The notes under the pieces: model-generated
What the model was told of the DNA's origin: nothing
Seen by the model: the letters and a program-made list of their open reading frames with translations, nothing else
Databases searched by the model: none
From: an uncultured Bdellovibrionales bacterium
GTDB taxonomy: Bacteria > Bdellovibrionota > Bdellovibrionia > Bdellovibrionales > Bdellovibrionaceae
Length of the DNA stretch: 50,731 nt
Assembly: GCA_903926205.1 (NCBI GenBank)
Contig: CAIYID010000065.1
Location: 1 to 50,731 of the forward strand
Direction of reading: 5' to 3'
Shown here: positions 7,989 through 17,463 of the stretch, piece after piece
Position numbering within the stretch: position 1 is the stretch's first letter
Layout: every line of letters starts with the position of its first letter
Program-made: the position numbers and the translations under genes

Positions 7989-9140
7989 GTGGTTGAAGTA
8001 GGAATTTTTGCGGCCAAAGCTTTAGTGATTCTATTTTCAGTTGGAGCCATCATTTTATTGGTTGCTGTTTTGACTGCAAAGGCGAGTCACAAACCTGAAT
8101 TATCTGTCGAGCCTTTGCATAAACATTTGAAGGACCTAGGAACTTTTTTAAAGAGCTACACCCTCTCAAAAGAGGAGTTTAAAGCAGAGAAAAAAAAGCT
8201 CGACGCAGAAAAGAAGTTGGAGCAAAAAAAGAAAAAGAAAGAAGCCAAGAAGCTGGCCCACGATTTAAAATCAGAATCAGTCAATGATCTGGCGAGCGAA
8301 TCGAAACTTAACTCAATTTCTGGTTCAAAATCAGAGCTAAATTCTGAGACCAGACAGGAAGTAAAAGCTGAGACAAAGACAGCGAAAAAACTTTTTGTTT
8401 TGAACTTCAAAGGCGATATCAAAGCGAGCCAAGTGGACAGTCTTCGTGAAGAAATCACTGCGGTTTTACAATTGGCAACCACTCATGACGAAGTGGTGGT
8501 GCGATTGGAAAGTCCCGGCGGAGTTGTGCATGGTTACGGTTTAGCGGCGAGCCAACTTTTGCGTTTCCGTGAACGCCAGATTCCATTGACCGTGTGCGTC
8601 GATAAAGTGGCAGCCAGCGGTGGCTACATGATGGCTTGCGTTGCAAATCATGTTGTCGGTGCTCCATTTGCGATTTTTGGTTCGATTGGAGTGGTGGCAC
8701 AGGTGCCGAACCTCAATCGACTTTTAAAGAAACATGAAGTTGATTACAAAGAGTACACGGCCGGCGAATTCAAGCGGACCGTAAGTATGCTAGGAGAAAT
8801 CACTCCTAAAGGTGAGCAGAAATTCCTTGAACAGCTTGAAGACACTCATGAATTATTTAAAAAATGGGTGGGTGGGAATCGTCCACTCATCAATCTTGGC
8901 GAGGTCTGCACTGGCGAATATTGGTATGGTCAAAAAGCTAAAGAGCTTGGTCTGATTGATGAAATTTTGACCAGCGATGATTACTTGTTAAGAGCTTTCA
9001 AAGCAGAAAGACCTATTTACGAAATCAAGTATGAGAAAAAACGCCACCTCAGTGAAAAAATTTCTGATTTTATGGGACAAAGCTCAACTAAAATTTTGGA
9101 TCGAGTGGCTCAAGGTTTTGAAACTCAACAATTTTTTTGA
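7989..9140 (+). CDS. sohB: SohB-type signal peptide peptidase (S49 family)
   Basis: This 383-residue protein starts with GTG at 7989 behind AGGAGG. A membrane segment occupies residues ~8-30. A charged linker at ~60-135, very rich in K, E and S, follows, then the S49 protease domain. The nucleophile is S210 (VAASGGYMMA) and the general base is K262 (GEFKRTV), the Ser/Lys dyad of the family; GSIGVV at 231-236 is also typical. Members degrade membrane-embedded peptides or abnormal envelope proteins. The linker is longer and more charged than in E. coli SohB. Confidence 0.88.
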   Translation: MVEVGIFAAKALVILFSVGAIILLVAVLTAKASHKPELSVEPLHKHLKDLGTFLKSYTLSKEEFKAEKKKLDAEKKLEQKKKKKEAKKLAHDLKSESVNDLASESKLNSISGSKSELNSETRQEVKAETKTAKKLFVLNFKGDIKASQVDSLREEITAVLQLATTHDEVVVRLESPGGVVHGYGLAASQLLRFRERQIPLTVCVDKVAASGGYMMACVANHVVGAPFAIFGSIGVVAQVPNLNRLLKKHEVDYKEYTAGEFKRTVSMLGEITPKGEQKFLEQLEDTHELFKKWVGGNRPLINLGEVCTGEYWYGQKAKELGLIDEILTSDDYLLRAFKAERPIYEIKYEKKRHLSEKISDFMGQSSTKILDRVAQGFETQQFF

Positions 9141-9164
9141 TCTTTCAGGGTTAAAAGCTTTTTG

Positions 9165-9208
9165 CCTTTTAAAGGAGGGCTTGTTAAACAAGGCCTCCTT
9201 TAAAAAGG
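9165..9208. repeat. Imperfect inverted repeat downstream of sohB
   Basis: An arm CCTTTTAAAGGAGGGCTTGT and an arm beginning ACAAGGCCTCC pair around a centre near 9186, with one mismatch and one bulge. The hairpin has no T-run directly behind it. A second weak stem (GATCCTG/CAGGGTC) followed by TCTTTT ends near 9236 and could terminate sohB. The left arm contains an AAAGGAGG that the fold would hide. Confidence 0.45.
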
Positions 9209-9279
9209 AAGATCCTGGCTTGCAGGGTCTCTTTTAAATGGATTTGTTTCTGTTAAGGAGCTCATCCCTTTAACAGTGA

Positions 9280-10281
9280 ATGCTGAAGATAACGAAATCG
9301 GAGAGAACTTTGAACGACCCCGTTGTCAGTGTCAGAAATCTAGAAACGACATTTAGCACTCGCCTGGGGCCTTTTCGTGCCGTGAATGATGTGTCTTATG
9401 ACATTTATCGAGGCGAAACTTTAGGAATCGTTGGTGAATCTGGTTGCGGCAAATCTGTGACTAGTTTTTCTCTGATGCGACTCATTGAGCAGCCCGGAAG
9501 GATTTCTAGAGGTCAGGTCTTTATTAACGGTCGAGATATCTTGCTGCTTTCTGAACATGATATGGAGGCTGTGCGCGGTGGGGAAATGGCGATTATTTTT
9601 CAAGAGCCAATGACTGCGCTGAATCCAGTTTTGAGTATCGGTCACCAAATCAATGAGCAAATCATGAAGCATATGCGACTGCCGCTCAATGAAGCGCGAG
9701 AGCGGGGCATTGAAATGTTGTCCTTGGTAGGAATTCCTTCGCCAGGAGATCGTTACGACACTTATCCGCATCAGCTTTCCGGTGGAATGCGCCAAAGAGC
9801 GATGATCGCGATGGCTCTTTCTTGTGATCCTAAAATTTTGATTGCCGATGAGCCCACCACTGCATTGGACGTCACTATTCAGGCGCAGATTTTAGAACTT
9901 ATTCAGGGCCTACAAGAAAAATTGAACATGACGGTGCAATTTATCACTCATGATTTGGGTGTTATTTCAGAAATTTCTGATCGCACGATGGTCATGTACG
10001 GTGGACAGACTTGTGAGATCGCTCAAACTCAGGAATTATTTTTAAATCCAGCGCATCCTTACACAGAGGCCTTGATCGGCAGTCGACCTAAGTTTGGTCA
10101 TCGATCAAATCGATTGCAAACCATTGAAGGTTCGGTGCCGGCTCCTCATGAATTGCCACCAGGTTGTCCCTTTTTTAATCGTTGTCATCGAGCCAAAGAT
10201 GAATGTCGTGTGAATCGTCCTCCTTTAACTCAGGTGAAAGCGGGCCATTCCGTGGCTTGTTTTTTTCCAGTCAGTCATTAA
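9280..10281 (+). CDS. dppD: Peptide ABC transporter ATP-binding protein DppD/OppD
   Basis: This 333-residue protein is the first ATPase of a dipeptide/oligopeptide importer. Walker A GESGCGKS is at 52-59, the ABC signature LSGGM at 166-170, and Walker B ILIADEP at 186-192. The C-terminal extension carries the family cysteine pattern ([16 protein letters not shown]). An ATG at 9280 is distant from its AAGGAG. A TTG at 9310 with GGAGA five bases upstream would give a protein starting MNDPVVSV and may be the true start. It opens the five-gene dpp cluster. Confidence 0.92.
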   Translation: MLKITKSERTLNDPVVSVRNLETTFSTRLGPFRAVNDVSYDIYRGETLGIVGESGCGKSVTSFSLMRLIEQPGRISRGQVFINGRDILLLSEHDMEAVRGGEMAIIFQEPMTALNPVLSIGHQINEQIMKHMRLPLNEARERGIEMLSLVGIPSPGDRYDTYPHQLSGGMRQRAMIAMALSCDPKILIADEPTTALDVTIQAQILELIQGLQEKLNMTVQFITHDLGVISEISDRTMVMYGGQTCEIAQTQELFLNPAHPYTEALIGSRPKFGHRSNRLQTIEGSVPAPHELPPGCPFFNRCHRAKDECRVNRPPLTQVKAGHSVACFFPVSH

Positions 10282-10288
10282 GGTAGCC

Positions 10289-11266
10289 ATGGAAAATATT
10301 CTAGAAATTAAAAATCTAAAAAAATATTTCCCGATTCACAAAGGATTGCTCCTGCGCGAAGTCGGTCAAGTTAAAGCCATCGACGGAGTGTCTTTCACTG
10401 TTCGCAAAGGTGAGACTTTGGGCTTGGTTGGAGAGTCCGGTTGCGGAAAATCGACTTTGGGTCGTACTTTGATTCGGCTTTATGAACCCACTGAAGGTGA
10501 GATGAAATTCAAAAACCGTGATTGGCGCGCCGAGAGTGGCGAAAAATTACGAATCATGCGTCGAGACATGCAAATGATTTTTCAAGATCCTTTTTCGTCT
10601 CTTGATCCTCGGATGACGGTGGGTCAAATATTGGCGGAGCCTTTCGAAATTCACGGGCTTTTAAGCCGCACTGAACGAAATGCACGGGTTCTGCAATTGC
10701 TTGAAACCGTAGGTCTTAAGGCCTCTCATGTGAATCGCTATCCCCATGAATTTTCCGGAGGGCAAAAGCAGCGAATTTGCATTGCGCGCGCACTAGCTCT
10801 TGAGCCTAGCGTGATCATTGCCGATGAACCCGTCAGTGCTTTGGATGTATCAATTCAGGCGCAAATTTTGAATTTGATGAAGGATTTGCAGCAGAAGTTT
10901 CAGCTCACTTATATTTTTATTTCTCATGACCTTTCGGTGATCGAACATCTTTGTGATCGAATTGCCGTCATGTATCTGGGGAAGATTGTGGAGATTGCAC
11001 CAAGAGAAGAACTCTACGCCAATCCTCAGCATCCTTACACTCAAGCTTTGATTTCTGCGATTCCTCGCATTGGTGAAGGCAAAAAGAAGATGAAAAAATC
11101 TTTATCTGGAGAGGTGCCCAGTCCGATCAATCCGCCACCGGGTTGTACTTTTCATCCGCGTTGTTCGCAGAAAATGGACATTTGTTCTCAGCAATTACCA
11201 GTTTTGAAGAGCTATGATTCCGTCAAGGGAGATCACTGCACTTCTTGTTGGTTGTATGAAAAATGA
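10289..11266 (+). CDS. dppF: Peptide ABC transporter ATP-binding protein DppF/OppF
   Basis: The 325-residue second ATPase has Walker A GESGCGKS at 48-55, signature FSGGQKQR, and Walker B IIADEP. Its C-terminal oligopeptide-transporter extension has three cysteines ([14 protein letters not shown]). It starts seven bases after dppD. It forms a heterodimer with DppD that powers uptake. The N-terminal insertion [16 protein letters not shown] is typical of OppF/DppF. Confidence 0.92.
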   Translation: MENILEIKNLKKYFPIHKGLLLREVGQVKAIDGVSFTVRKGETLGLVGESGCGKSTLGRTLIRLYEPTEGEMKFKNRDWRAESGEKLRIMRRDMQMIFQDPFSSLDPRMTVGQILAEPFEIHGLLSRTERNARVLQLLETVGLKASHVNRYPHEFSGGQKQRICIARALALEPSVIIADEPVSALDVSIQAQILNLMKDLQQKFQLTYIFISHDLSVIEHLCDRIAVMYLGKIVEIAPREELYANPQHPYTQALISAIPRIGEGKKKMKKSLSGEVPSPINPPPGCTFHPRCSQKMDICSQQLPVLKSYDSVKGDHCTSCWLYEK

Positions 11267-11343
11267 GGGAGTGATTTTTTTGAGTTAGTTTTTGTGATTT
11301 TTCGACTGAGTTTTATAATTTTTTGTAAAAAAAGGAGATTTCG

Positions 11344-13098
11344 ATGAATAAGATTTTCTGGCAAGCGAAACGCCCATCGGCTGGCTTGAAACGCCCATCG
11401 GCTGGCTCTCAGCATTCATTTTGGACGACGATTGTACTGAGTGTTGGAACCTCACTCTTAATGAGTGGCACAGCTTCCGCCGAGCTGACTCGCGCTGAGC
11501 TTAAAATTGGTATCACGCAAGAATTTGAAAATCTGAATCCTTTGATCATGAGTATGTCTGCGACAACTTATATTTATCAAATGGTGGGTCGCTCTTTAGT
11601 GATTTTGGATCAAAATGGTAAATGGGTTCCACAATTAGCAAAAAAAATTCCTAAATTGGAGGATGGCTCCGCGAAGTTGACTCCCGATAAGAAAAAAATC
11701 ATTGCGGTTTGGGAGTTGAAAGACAATGCGGTTTGGGGTGATGGAACTCCGATCACTTGCGCTGATTTTGCGTTCACTCGCGAAGTGGGAATTAATGATA
11801 CTGTTTCTGTTTCCAGCAAAGAAACTTACACCATGTTAGAGAAAATTGATTGGGATCCAAAAACACCAAAAAAATGCACGATGACCTATGACAAAGCCCG
11901 TTGGGATTTTTACCAAATGGCTGATTTTCGTCCACTGCCAAAGCATTTAGAAGAGCCTATTTTCAATCAATACAAAACTCAAAATCAAGGCTACGAAAAA
12001 AACACAAACTACAGTCGCAATCCAACCTTGCCTGGTTTGTACAATGGTCCTTACTTGATTTCGGAAGTGAAATTAGCCGATCACGTGACAGTGGTGCCAA
12101 ATCCTAAATTTTATGGCGAGGCTCCAAAATTCAAGAAAATTCAAATCAAGTTAATTCCTAACACCGGTACACTTGAGGCTAATTTGCGTTCAAATACTAT
12201 CGACAAAGTATCGTCTTTGGGTTTTGCTTTTGACCAAGCTTTGGCGTTTGAGAAAAAAGTGAAATCGGAAAAACTTCCTTACATCGTTGATTTTAAAGCT
12301 TCCACCACTTATGAGCACATCGATCTTAACCTCGACAATCCTTTGTTAAAAGATGTGCGCGTTCGTAAAGCTTTGGTTTATGCCATCAACCGTGAACAAT
12401 TAGTTAAAGCTCTTTTTGAAGGTCGCCAAGAAGTTGCGATTCATAATTTGGCTCCCATTGATTCTTGGTACACGAAAGATCCAAAGCACGTCGTTTTGTA
12501 TCCTTACAATCGAAAAGAAGCGGCGAAGCTTTTAGAAGAAGCTGGCTTTAAACTTGGCTCAGATGGTATTCGTCAAAAAGATGGCAAGCGTTTGAGTTTC
12601 ACTTTTATGACGACGGCGGGAGATAAAACTCGAGAGAACGTTCAAGTCTTTTTGAAAGACCAATGGAAAGCCGTAGGTATTGATGTTCAAATCAAAAACC
12701 AGCCGGCAAAAGTTTTCTTTGGCGATACTACAAAAAACCGAAAATTTGATGGAATGGCCATGTATGCTTGGGAGTCTTCACCAGAAACAAGTCCCAAATC
12801 GAATTTACATTCGACGATGATTCCGACGGCAGCCAATGGTTGGTCTGGTCAAAATACTTGTGGATATTCAAATCCAAAAGTGGATGTGCTGTTAGATAAA
12901 TTGGATCTTGAATTTGATGCAAATAAACGTAAAGCCTTGATGGCTCAGATTCTGCATTATTACACGGATGAAATACCGGTGATTCCACTTTATTATCGCT
13001 CAAAAGTGGCCGTTCGCCCTTTGGGTTTGACGGGTTTTCAATTGGTCGGTCATCAATATGCTGAGACGAACAATGTAGAAAACTGGGATGTTAAATAA
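11344..13098 (+). CDS. dppA: Peptide-binding protein DppA/OppA (SBP_bac_5)
   Basis: The 584-residue protein is the periplasmic solute-binding component. A good AAGGAG precedes the ATG. The signal peptide is unusual: its n-region is lengthened by a tandem KRPSAG duplication (residues 9-21) before the hydrophobic core and the ASA/ELTR cut near 46. The mature part shows the family features: WVPQLAKKIP, the WGDGTPITCADFAFT segment, DVRVRKALVYAINRE near residue 340, and the C-terminal PVIPLYYRSK. It sits between the ATPase and permease genes, an order common for Bdellovibrio-like genomes. Ligand (dipeptide or longer) cannot be told. Confidence 0.9.
   Translation: MNKIFWQAKRPSAGLKRPSAGSQHSFWTTIVLSVGTSLLMSGTASAELTRAELKIGITQEFENLNPLIMSMSATTYIYQMVGRSLVILDQNGKWVPQLAKKIPKLEDGSAKLTPDKKKIIAVWELKDNAVWGDGTPITCADFAFTREVGINDTVSVSSKETYTMLEKIDWDPKTPKKCTMTYDKARWDFYQMADFRPLPKHLEEPIFNQYKTQNQGYEKNTNYSRNPTLPGLYNGPYLISEVKLADHVTVVPNPKFYGEAPKFKKIQIKLIPNTGTLEANLRSNTIDKVSSLGFAFDQALAFEKKVKSEKLPYIVDFKASTTYEHIDLNLDNPLLKDVRVRKALVYAINREQLVKALFEGRQEVAIHNLAPIDSWYTKDPKHVVLYPYNRKEAAKLLEEAGFKLGSDGIRQKDGKRLSFTFMTTAGDKTRENVQVFLKDQWKAVGIDVQIKNQPAKVFFGDTTKNRKFDGMAMYAWESSPETSPKSNLHSTMIPTAANGWSGQNTCGYSNPKVDVLLDKLDLEFDANKRKALMAQILHYYTDEIPVIPLYYRSKVAVRPLGLTGFQLVGHQYAETNNVENWDVK
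11367..11408 (+). repeat. Tandem 21-bp duplication in the dppA signal sequence
   Basis: Copies at 11367-11387 and 11388-11408 differ only in the last base. Each encodes seven residues including KRPSAG. The repeat keeps the frame and adds two positive charges to the n-region. It looks like a recent slippage event. Confidence 0.9.
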
Positions 13099-13125
13099 CT
13101 TCACTCGAAAGTTGAGATTGCAACC

Positions 13126-14097
13126 ATGACAACATATATTGTTCGGCGACTCATCCAAACTGTGATTATGCTCGTGGCATTGAGCTATGTGTGTTTCACG
13201 TTGATGGCTTTGATGCCTGGCGATCCCGTTGAACTTATGGTGCAATCCAACCCACATATTACCTCTGCAGATGTGGCTCGTTTGAGATCATTATATGGGC
13301 TCGATCAGCCGAGCTACGTTCGCTATGGTAATTGGGTGAAGACAATTGCTTCAGGTGAGTTGGGTTATTCAAGAACTTACCGAATTCCGATCTCCGAATT
13401 TATGCCTGCGCGATTAATGAATACTTTTATTTTGTCGATGGCCTCAATCCTCGTGGCTCTTTTAGTTTCCATTCCACTCGGGGTTTACACCGCGCTTAGG
13501 CCCAATACGAAATTCGATTATATCGTGAACTTTTTTGCGTTTGCTGGGATCAGTGTTCCTTCTTTCTGGCTTGGTATTATGCTGATTCTAATTTTTTCCG
13601 TTTTCTTCGGCTGGTTTCCAGCCGGCGGCACCACCACAGCAGGAATTGAAAATAGTGACATTTTTACACTGACCGTGGATCGTTTGAAATATTTGATTCT
13701 TCCGACAATCTCCTTGGCCTACATGGAGATCGGAACTTTCTTGCGTTACACACGTTCGGCTATGATGGAATCAATGCGCGGAGATTACATACGAACGGCG
13801 AAAGCAAAGGGTTTGGCACGCAAAGAAATTGTTTGGGGTCATGGTTTTCGTAATGCTTTACTGAGCTTGATCACCATTGTGACATTAAGTCTCTCCGATG
13901 TTTTTTCTGGTGCTTTGATTACAGAGACTGTTTTTTCTTATCAGGGAGTGGGAAAGCTTGTCTACGATGCCACCATTGGAAATGATTTTAACGTAGCCAT
14001 GGTGAGCTTTATGATTTCAGTGGGAATGGTTCTTCTCTTTAGCCTGATTGCGGATATTCTGTATGCTTTTGCAGATCCGCGAATTTCATACAATTAA
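13126..14097 (+). CDS. dppB: Peptide ABC transporter permease DppB/OppB
   Basis: The 323-residue protein has about six membrane helices. The N-terminal MTTYIVRRLIQTVIMLVALS start and the FTLMALMPGDPVE segment are typical of DppB. The EAA loop reads RGDYIRTAKAKGLARKEI, which docks on the ATPases. A C-terminal FADPRISYN end is also characteristic. It lies 27 bases after dppA and 12 before dppC. Confidence 0.92.
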   Translation: MTTYIVRRLIQTVIMLVALSYVCFTLMALMPGDPVELMVQSNPHITSADVARLRSLYGLDQPSYVRYGNWVKTIASGELGYSRTYRIPISEFMPARLMNTFILSMASILVALLVSIPLGVYTALRPNTKFDYIVNFFAFAGISVPSFWLGIMLILIFSVFFGWFPAGGTTTAGIENSDIFTLTVDRLKYLILPTISLAYMEIGTFLRYTRSAMMESMRGDYIRTAKAKGLARKEIVWGHGFRNALLSLITIVTLSLSDVFSGALITETVFSYQGVGKLVYDATIGNDFNVAMVSFMISVGMVLLFSLIADILYAFADPRISYN

Positions 14098-14109
14098 GGA
14101 TTAAAACAG

Positions 14110-15327
14110 ATGTCACAGGGTGAAACTCAACTGACTCAAGCGCAAATCACAAAAGCCGAACAAGTGCTTCCGATGTGGAAGATAGTTCTTTCTCAATTTC
14201 TTGAACACCGTGCTGCTGTGGCAGGTCTTTCGGTGATCGTATTTTATATTTTGGTAGCGGTCTTTGCGCCAGTGATTGGTTTTTTATCGGGCCTTAATCC
14301 GGATTTGCAAAATCCGATGACTCGTTATCAGCATCCAGGAGAGGTTTCTATCGCAACTGATGATCAAAAAGAAGATCTGATTGTGAAGTATGTGGCTGAT
14401 CATGCAGACATTGCAGAGGCTTTAAAAACTGAATTGATCGCAAAAAATCTTGTGGTGCCACCAACTCCCGAGGCCAAAGCGGAAGAGGTCCTGCTGGAAT
14501 TTTCAAAAAAGGATTTTAATGAAGCTTGGGATTCTTTGCAAAAATTAGAAAGTTCGGGAAAAGATATCGGCAAAGCGGAATTTTCTAAAGTGATGAAGAA
14601 TTTTAAAACTAAACATCTTTTTGGAACGGATGAATTAGGTAGAGACGTATTTATTCGCGTGGTTTACGGTGCCCGTGTTTCCATGGGAGTCGGAGTTTTG
14701 GTCGCCATTGCTTCTTCAATTTTAGGTTTATTGATTGGTGCGATGGCAGGTTTTTACGGTGGATTTATCGACACTCTGTTGATGAGGGTGACGGACGGAT
14801 TGCTGTCGCTTCCTCGGATTCCTATCATGATTCTTTTTGCGGCGATTGATTTGGATAAGGTCCCCGGTGTGCGCGCGGTGATTAGTGCCGAACATGAAAA
14901 TGTTCTTAAGCTGGTTTTGATTTTAATTATTTTTTCTTGGATGGGTGTCGCACGTTTGGTTCGCGGGAGCGTTTTATCTTTGCGGGAGCGTGAATTTATT
15001 TTAGCGGCAAAGACGATGGGAGCAAGAGATCGCACCATTATTCTTCGACATATTTTTCCCAATGTCATAGCTCCCTTATTGGTATCGGTCACTTTGGGTG
15101 TGGGCGGTGCGATCCTCTCAGAGGCGGCTCTGAGTTACTTAGGTCTTGGCATTCAACCACCAACTCCAAGCTGGGGAAATATGCTTTTTAATGCGCAAGA
15201 GTTGATTAGCGAGGCACCATTTTTGGCGATCATTCCGGGATTTAATATTCTGGCTCTTGCCATGAGTTTCAACTACGTGGGTGATGGGCTTCAAGATGCC
15301 ATCGATCCTAAAGCTATCCGTCGATAA
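14110..15327 (+). CDS. dppC: Peptide ABC transporter permease DppC/OppC with long insertion
   Basis: The 405-residue protein is the second permease. The first membrane helix lies near residues 30-55. The conserved HLFGTDELGRDVF motif, normally found soon after it, starts only near residue 174. In between are about 100 polar, helix-forming residues rich in E, K and A that face the periplasm. The rest is standard: four or five helices, the EAA loop REREFILAAKTMGARDRTII, and PPTPSWGNML. Usual length is ~300. The insertion is in frame and looks intact, so it may contact the binding protein. Confidence 0.9.
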   Translation: MSQGETQLTQAQITKAEQVLPMWKIVLSQFLEHRAAVAGLSVIVFYILVAVFAPVIGFLSGLNPDLQNPMTRYQHPGEVSIATDDQKEDLIVKYVADHADIAEALKTELIAKNLVVPPTPEAKAEEVLLEFSKKDFNEAWDSLQKLESSGKDIGKAEFSKVMKNFKTKHLFGTDELGRDVFIRVVYGARVSMGVGVLVAIASSILGLLIGAMAGFYGGFIDTLLMRVTDGLLSLPRIPIMILFAAIDLDKVPGVRAVISAEHENVLKLVLILIIFSWMGVARLVRGSVLSLREREFILAAKTMGARDRTIILRHIFPNVIAPLLVSVTLGVGGAILSEAALSYLGLGIQPPTPSWGNMLFNAQELISEAPFLAIIPGFNILALAMSFNYVGDGLQDAIDPKAIRR

Positions 15328-15338
15328 ATTCGAAGCTA

Positions 15339-16133
15339 TCAGCCTTTAAAACTAAATGAGGTCATAGCAATGGAGCCATTTTGAATTCCCGAAAATTCTA
15401 TATTCGGCTGTTCGGCTTTATCTGCAGCCCCCAGGATATACAGAAGCGGAATATAATGATCCAAAGTGGGTACGCTCATTTGGCCAACTTTGGTTTTATT
15501 AAAATCATTTAGCAATGCAGAATAATTTTTGTCTTTAAGTTGAGATTCGAACCAATTCGTAAATTCTTGTGCCCAAGTAAAGGGGGTCTCATTTTCGTTC
15601 CAGCTAAAGTTTCTTAAATTATGAACGATATTTCCACTTCCCATCAGGAGCACTCCGGACTGACGTAATTGGCCTAATTGTTTTCCTAATTCTAAATGAA
15701 ATTGAAGCGGCTGTGATAGATCAATACTCAATTGAATGACTGGAACTTGTGCCCTCGGAAATAGATGAATAAGTACACTCCATGTACCATGATCAAGGCC
15801 CCATTTCTCTTCGTCAGAAAGAATTTTTGGTGAGGTAATCAAGGCTTGAATTTCTGTCACCAAGTCTGGAGCTCCCTTCGCTGGATATTTCACTTGATAC
15901 AAAGGTTCTGGAAACCCATACATATCGTAAATCATTCGCGGGCGGGTTGCTGAAGTGAGGTAGGTTCCCGTTGTTAACCAATGAGCAGAGATCGCAAGTA
16001 TGGCTCTGGGGGCAGAAAATTCATGTGCTAAATTAAGACTTAGTTTTTTTAAACTTTGAGTGAAGGAGTTGTCTTCGATGGCATTCATCGGGGAGCCATG
16101 GGCTAAAAATAAGGAGGGTTGTTTTTGATTCAT
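15339..16133 (-). CDS. LigB-type extradiol dioxygenase, DODA/YgiD-like
   Basis: The ATG at 16133 has AAGGAGG just upstream and is preferred over a TTG at 16154. The 264-residue product begins with FLAHGSPMNAIEDN and carries ISAHWLT and DHGTWSVL segments, which supply the His residues that bind the metal in 4,5-DOPA dioxygenase-like enzymes. Family members open catechol rings, but the natural substrate here is unknown. A long palindrome (16176-16205) lies about 45 bases before the ATG. The gene converges on dppC with an 11-base gap. Confidence 0.82.
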   Translation of the reverse strand: MNQKQPSLFLAHGSPMNAIEDNSFTQSLKKLSLNLAHEFSAPRAILAISAHWLTTGTYLTSATRPRMIYDMYGFPEPLYQVKYPAKGAPDLVTEIQALITSPKILSDEEKWGLDHGTWSVLIHLFPRAQVPVIQLSIDLSQPLQFHLELGKQLGQLRQSGVLLMGSGNIVHNLRNFSWNENETPFTWAQEFTNWFESQLKDKNYSALLNDFNKTKVGQMSVPTLDHYIPLLYILGAADKAEQPNIEFSGIQNGSIAMTSFSFKG

Positions 16134-16175
16134 GGCCCTCCTTAACTGAGTCAAATAACAAAACTAAATTTTCTT

Positions 16176-16205
16176 TTTAGATGACCAGGTGACTGGTCAT
16201 CTAAA
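16176..16205. promoter_or_regulatory. Perfect palindrome with 13-bp arms, probable operator
   Basis: TTTAGATGACCAG (16176-16188) pairs exactly with CTGGTCATCTAAA (16193-16205) around GTGA. On the minus strand it is followed by AAAAAGAA, not T's, so it is a poor terminator for nrfD. Its core TGACCAG-N4-CTGGTCA resembles TetR-type operators and it lies just upstream of the dioxygenase gene. It could act both ways. Confidence 0.6.
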
Positions 16206-16210
16206 CTTTA

Positions 16211-17443
16211 TTAGTGCTGGCTGCTGATGCTTGAATTTTCTTTCAAATCGCCGGTGAGAACTCCAATGGCCACTTTTGCGAGAAGAGTAAAAATCAAACC
16301 ACCCAGCGACCAAATTCCAAGGCAAACAAAAAATTCAACAATGGAAGGAGTGTACTCAACAATATCACCGAGAGGAGAAGGTATAAACCCTGGAATAATA
16401 AGTCCCATTCCTTTTTCTGTCCAAATCCCCAGAATCGCGAGCACGCTACCAAAAATAAAAATTCGGTTATCGCTTCGTAATCGAGGCGTCACGAAAATGA
16501 TCATTGCGATCAAATCCATGGCGATCGCTGACCAAATATAAGGTGTCAGCATATGAGCACCATGAAGACCGAAATAAAGATATTTTGCAGAAGCAACATG
16601 GGTGCTATCGGTGTAAAATTCTTTAAACAGTTCGCAACCCAGCAAAAACAAATTTATGGGCATAGTGATTGCCACAATTTTTTTAAGCAAATCAAAAACG
16701 CCCTCTTCGACATTCAATTTTGTGCAAGATTTGATGGAACGAAAAGCGATGGTTAGAATCGCTGGGCCGCCAGCAAAGGCGCTGATGAGGAATCGTGGAG
16801 CCAGAATCGCGGTATTCCAAAAAGGTCTCCCACCCAGTCCTGAGTATAAAAAGGCCGTAACTGTGTGAATGCTTGCGGCCCAAAAAATTGAAATAAAAAC
16901 GATGGGAAGATAAATCAGTTTGTTCGGAGTTCGTCCCAAATATTTCATGAAGAGCAAGTAGCCTGAAACATGTAGGTTCAAAAAGAGGTAGCCATTAAGT
17001 ACGATCACATCCCAAGCCAGCACTGATCGAGGAAAATTTAATCGACCAAGAATGGGTAAGACGTGAGTGAATCGATCCGGGCGTCCCATATCGGCCAAGA
17101 TAAAGAGTAAGCACATGACAATGGCGGCAACTGCCAAGAGTTCTCCGACGATCACAATGTCTTTTGTCGGCTTGTGATGATAAACATAGGCCGGTACGAC
17201 CAATAAAACAGCTCCGGCGGCAACTCCCACTAAGAAGGTGAAGTTCGCGATATAGGCGCCCCAACTCACTTGATCTGAAAGATTTGTAACGATCAAACCA
17301 TGGGTGAATTGGTAATAGTAGGCCGCGATTCCTGGAATAATCAGAGCAAGAAGAAAAAGAATCCAAAGATAAAACTTCACGCTACCGACAGCCGCATACT
17401 GAATCATGCGCATCCAAAATAGCGCGTAAGATCGAAGAATCAT
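16211..17443 (-). CDS. NrfD/PsrC-family quinone-interacting membrane subunit
   Basis: The 410-residue protein has about nine or ten hydrophobic helices and the NrfD/PsrC pattern: QVSWGAYIANFTFLVGVAAG, ILADMGRPDRF, and a later GPAILTIAFRS. Such subunits oxidise or reduce menaquinone in the membrane and pass electrons to a partner ferredoxin. A GAGGGAG stands nine bases before the ATG. It is the last gene of the redox operon, 20 bases downstream of the 13-haem cytochrome gene. No molybdenum catalytic subunit is encoded nearby, so electrons likely go to or from the cytochromes. Confidence 0.85.
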   Translation of the reverse strand: MILRSYALFWMRMIQYAAVGSVKFYLWILFLLALIIPGIAAYYYQFTHGLIVTNLSDQVSWGAYIANFTFLVGVAAGAVLLVVPAYVYHHKPTKDIVIVGELLAVAAIVMCLLFILADMGRPDRFTHVLPILGRLNFPRSVLAWDVIVLNGYLFLNLHVSGYLLFMKYLGRTPNKLIYLPIVFISIFWAASIHTVTAFLYSGLGGRPFWNTAILAPRFLISAFAGGPAILTIAFRSIKSCTKLNVEEGVFDLLKKIVAITMPINLFLLGCELFKEFYTDSTHVASAKYLYFGLHGAHMLTPYIWSAIAMDLIAMIIFVTPRLRSDNRIFIFGSVLAILGIWTEKGMGLIIPGFIPSPLGDIVEYTPSIVEFFVCLGIWSLGGLIFTLLAKVAIGVLTGDLKENSSISSQH

Positions 17444-17463
17444 GTTGTTAAACTCCCTCTCTA

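Noticed and set aside
9165-9208. Inverted repeat as a strong rho-independent terminator of sohB
   Set aside because: No T-run follows the stem directly; kept only as an inverted repeat.
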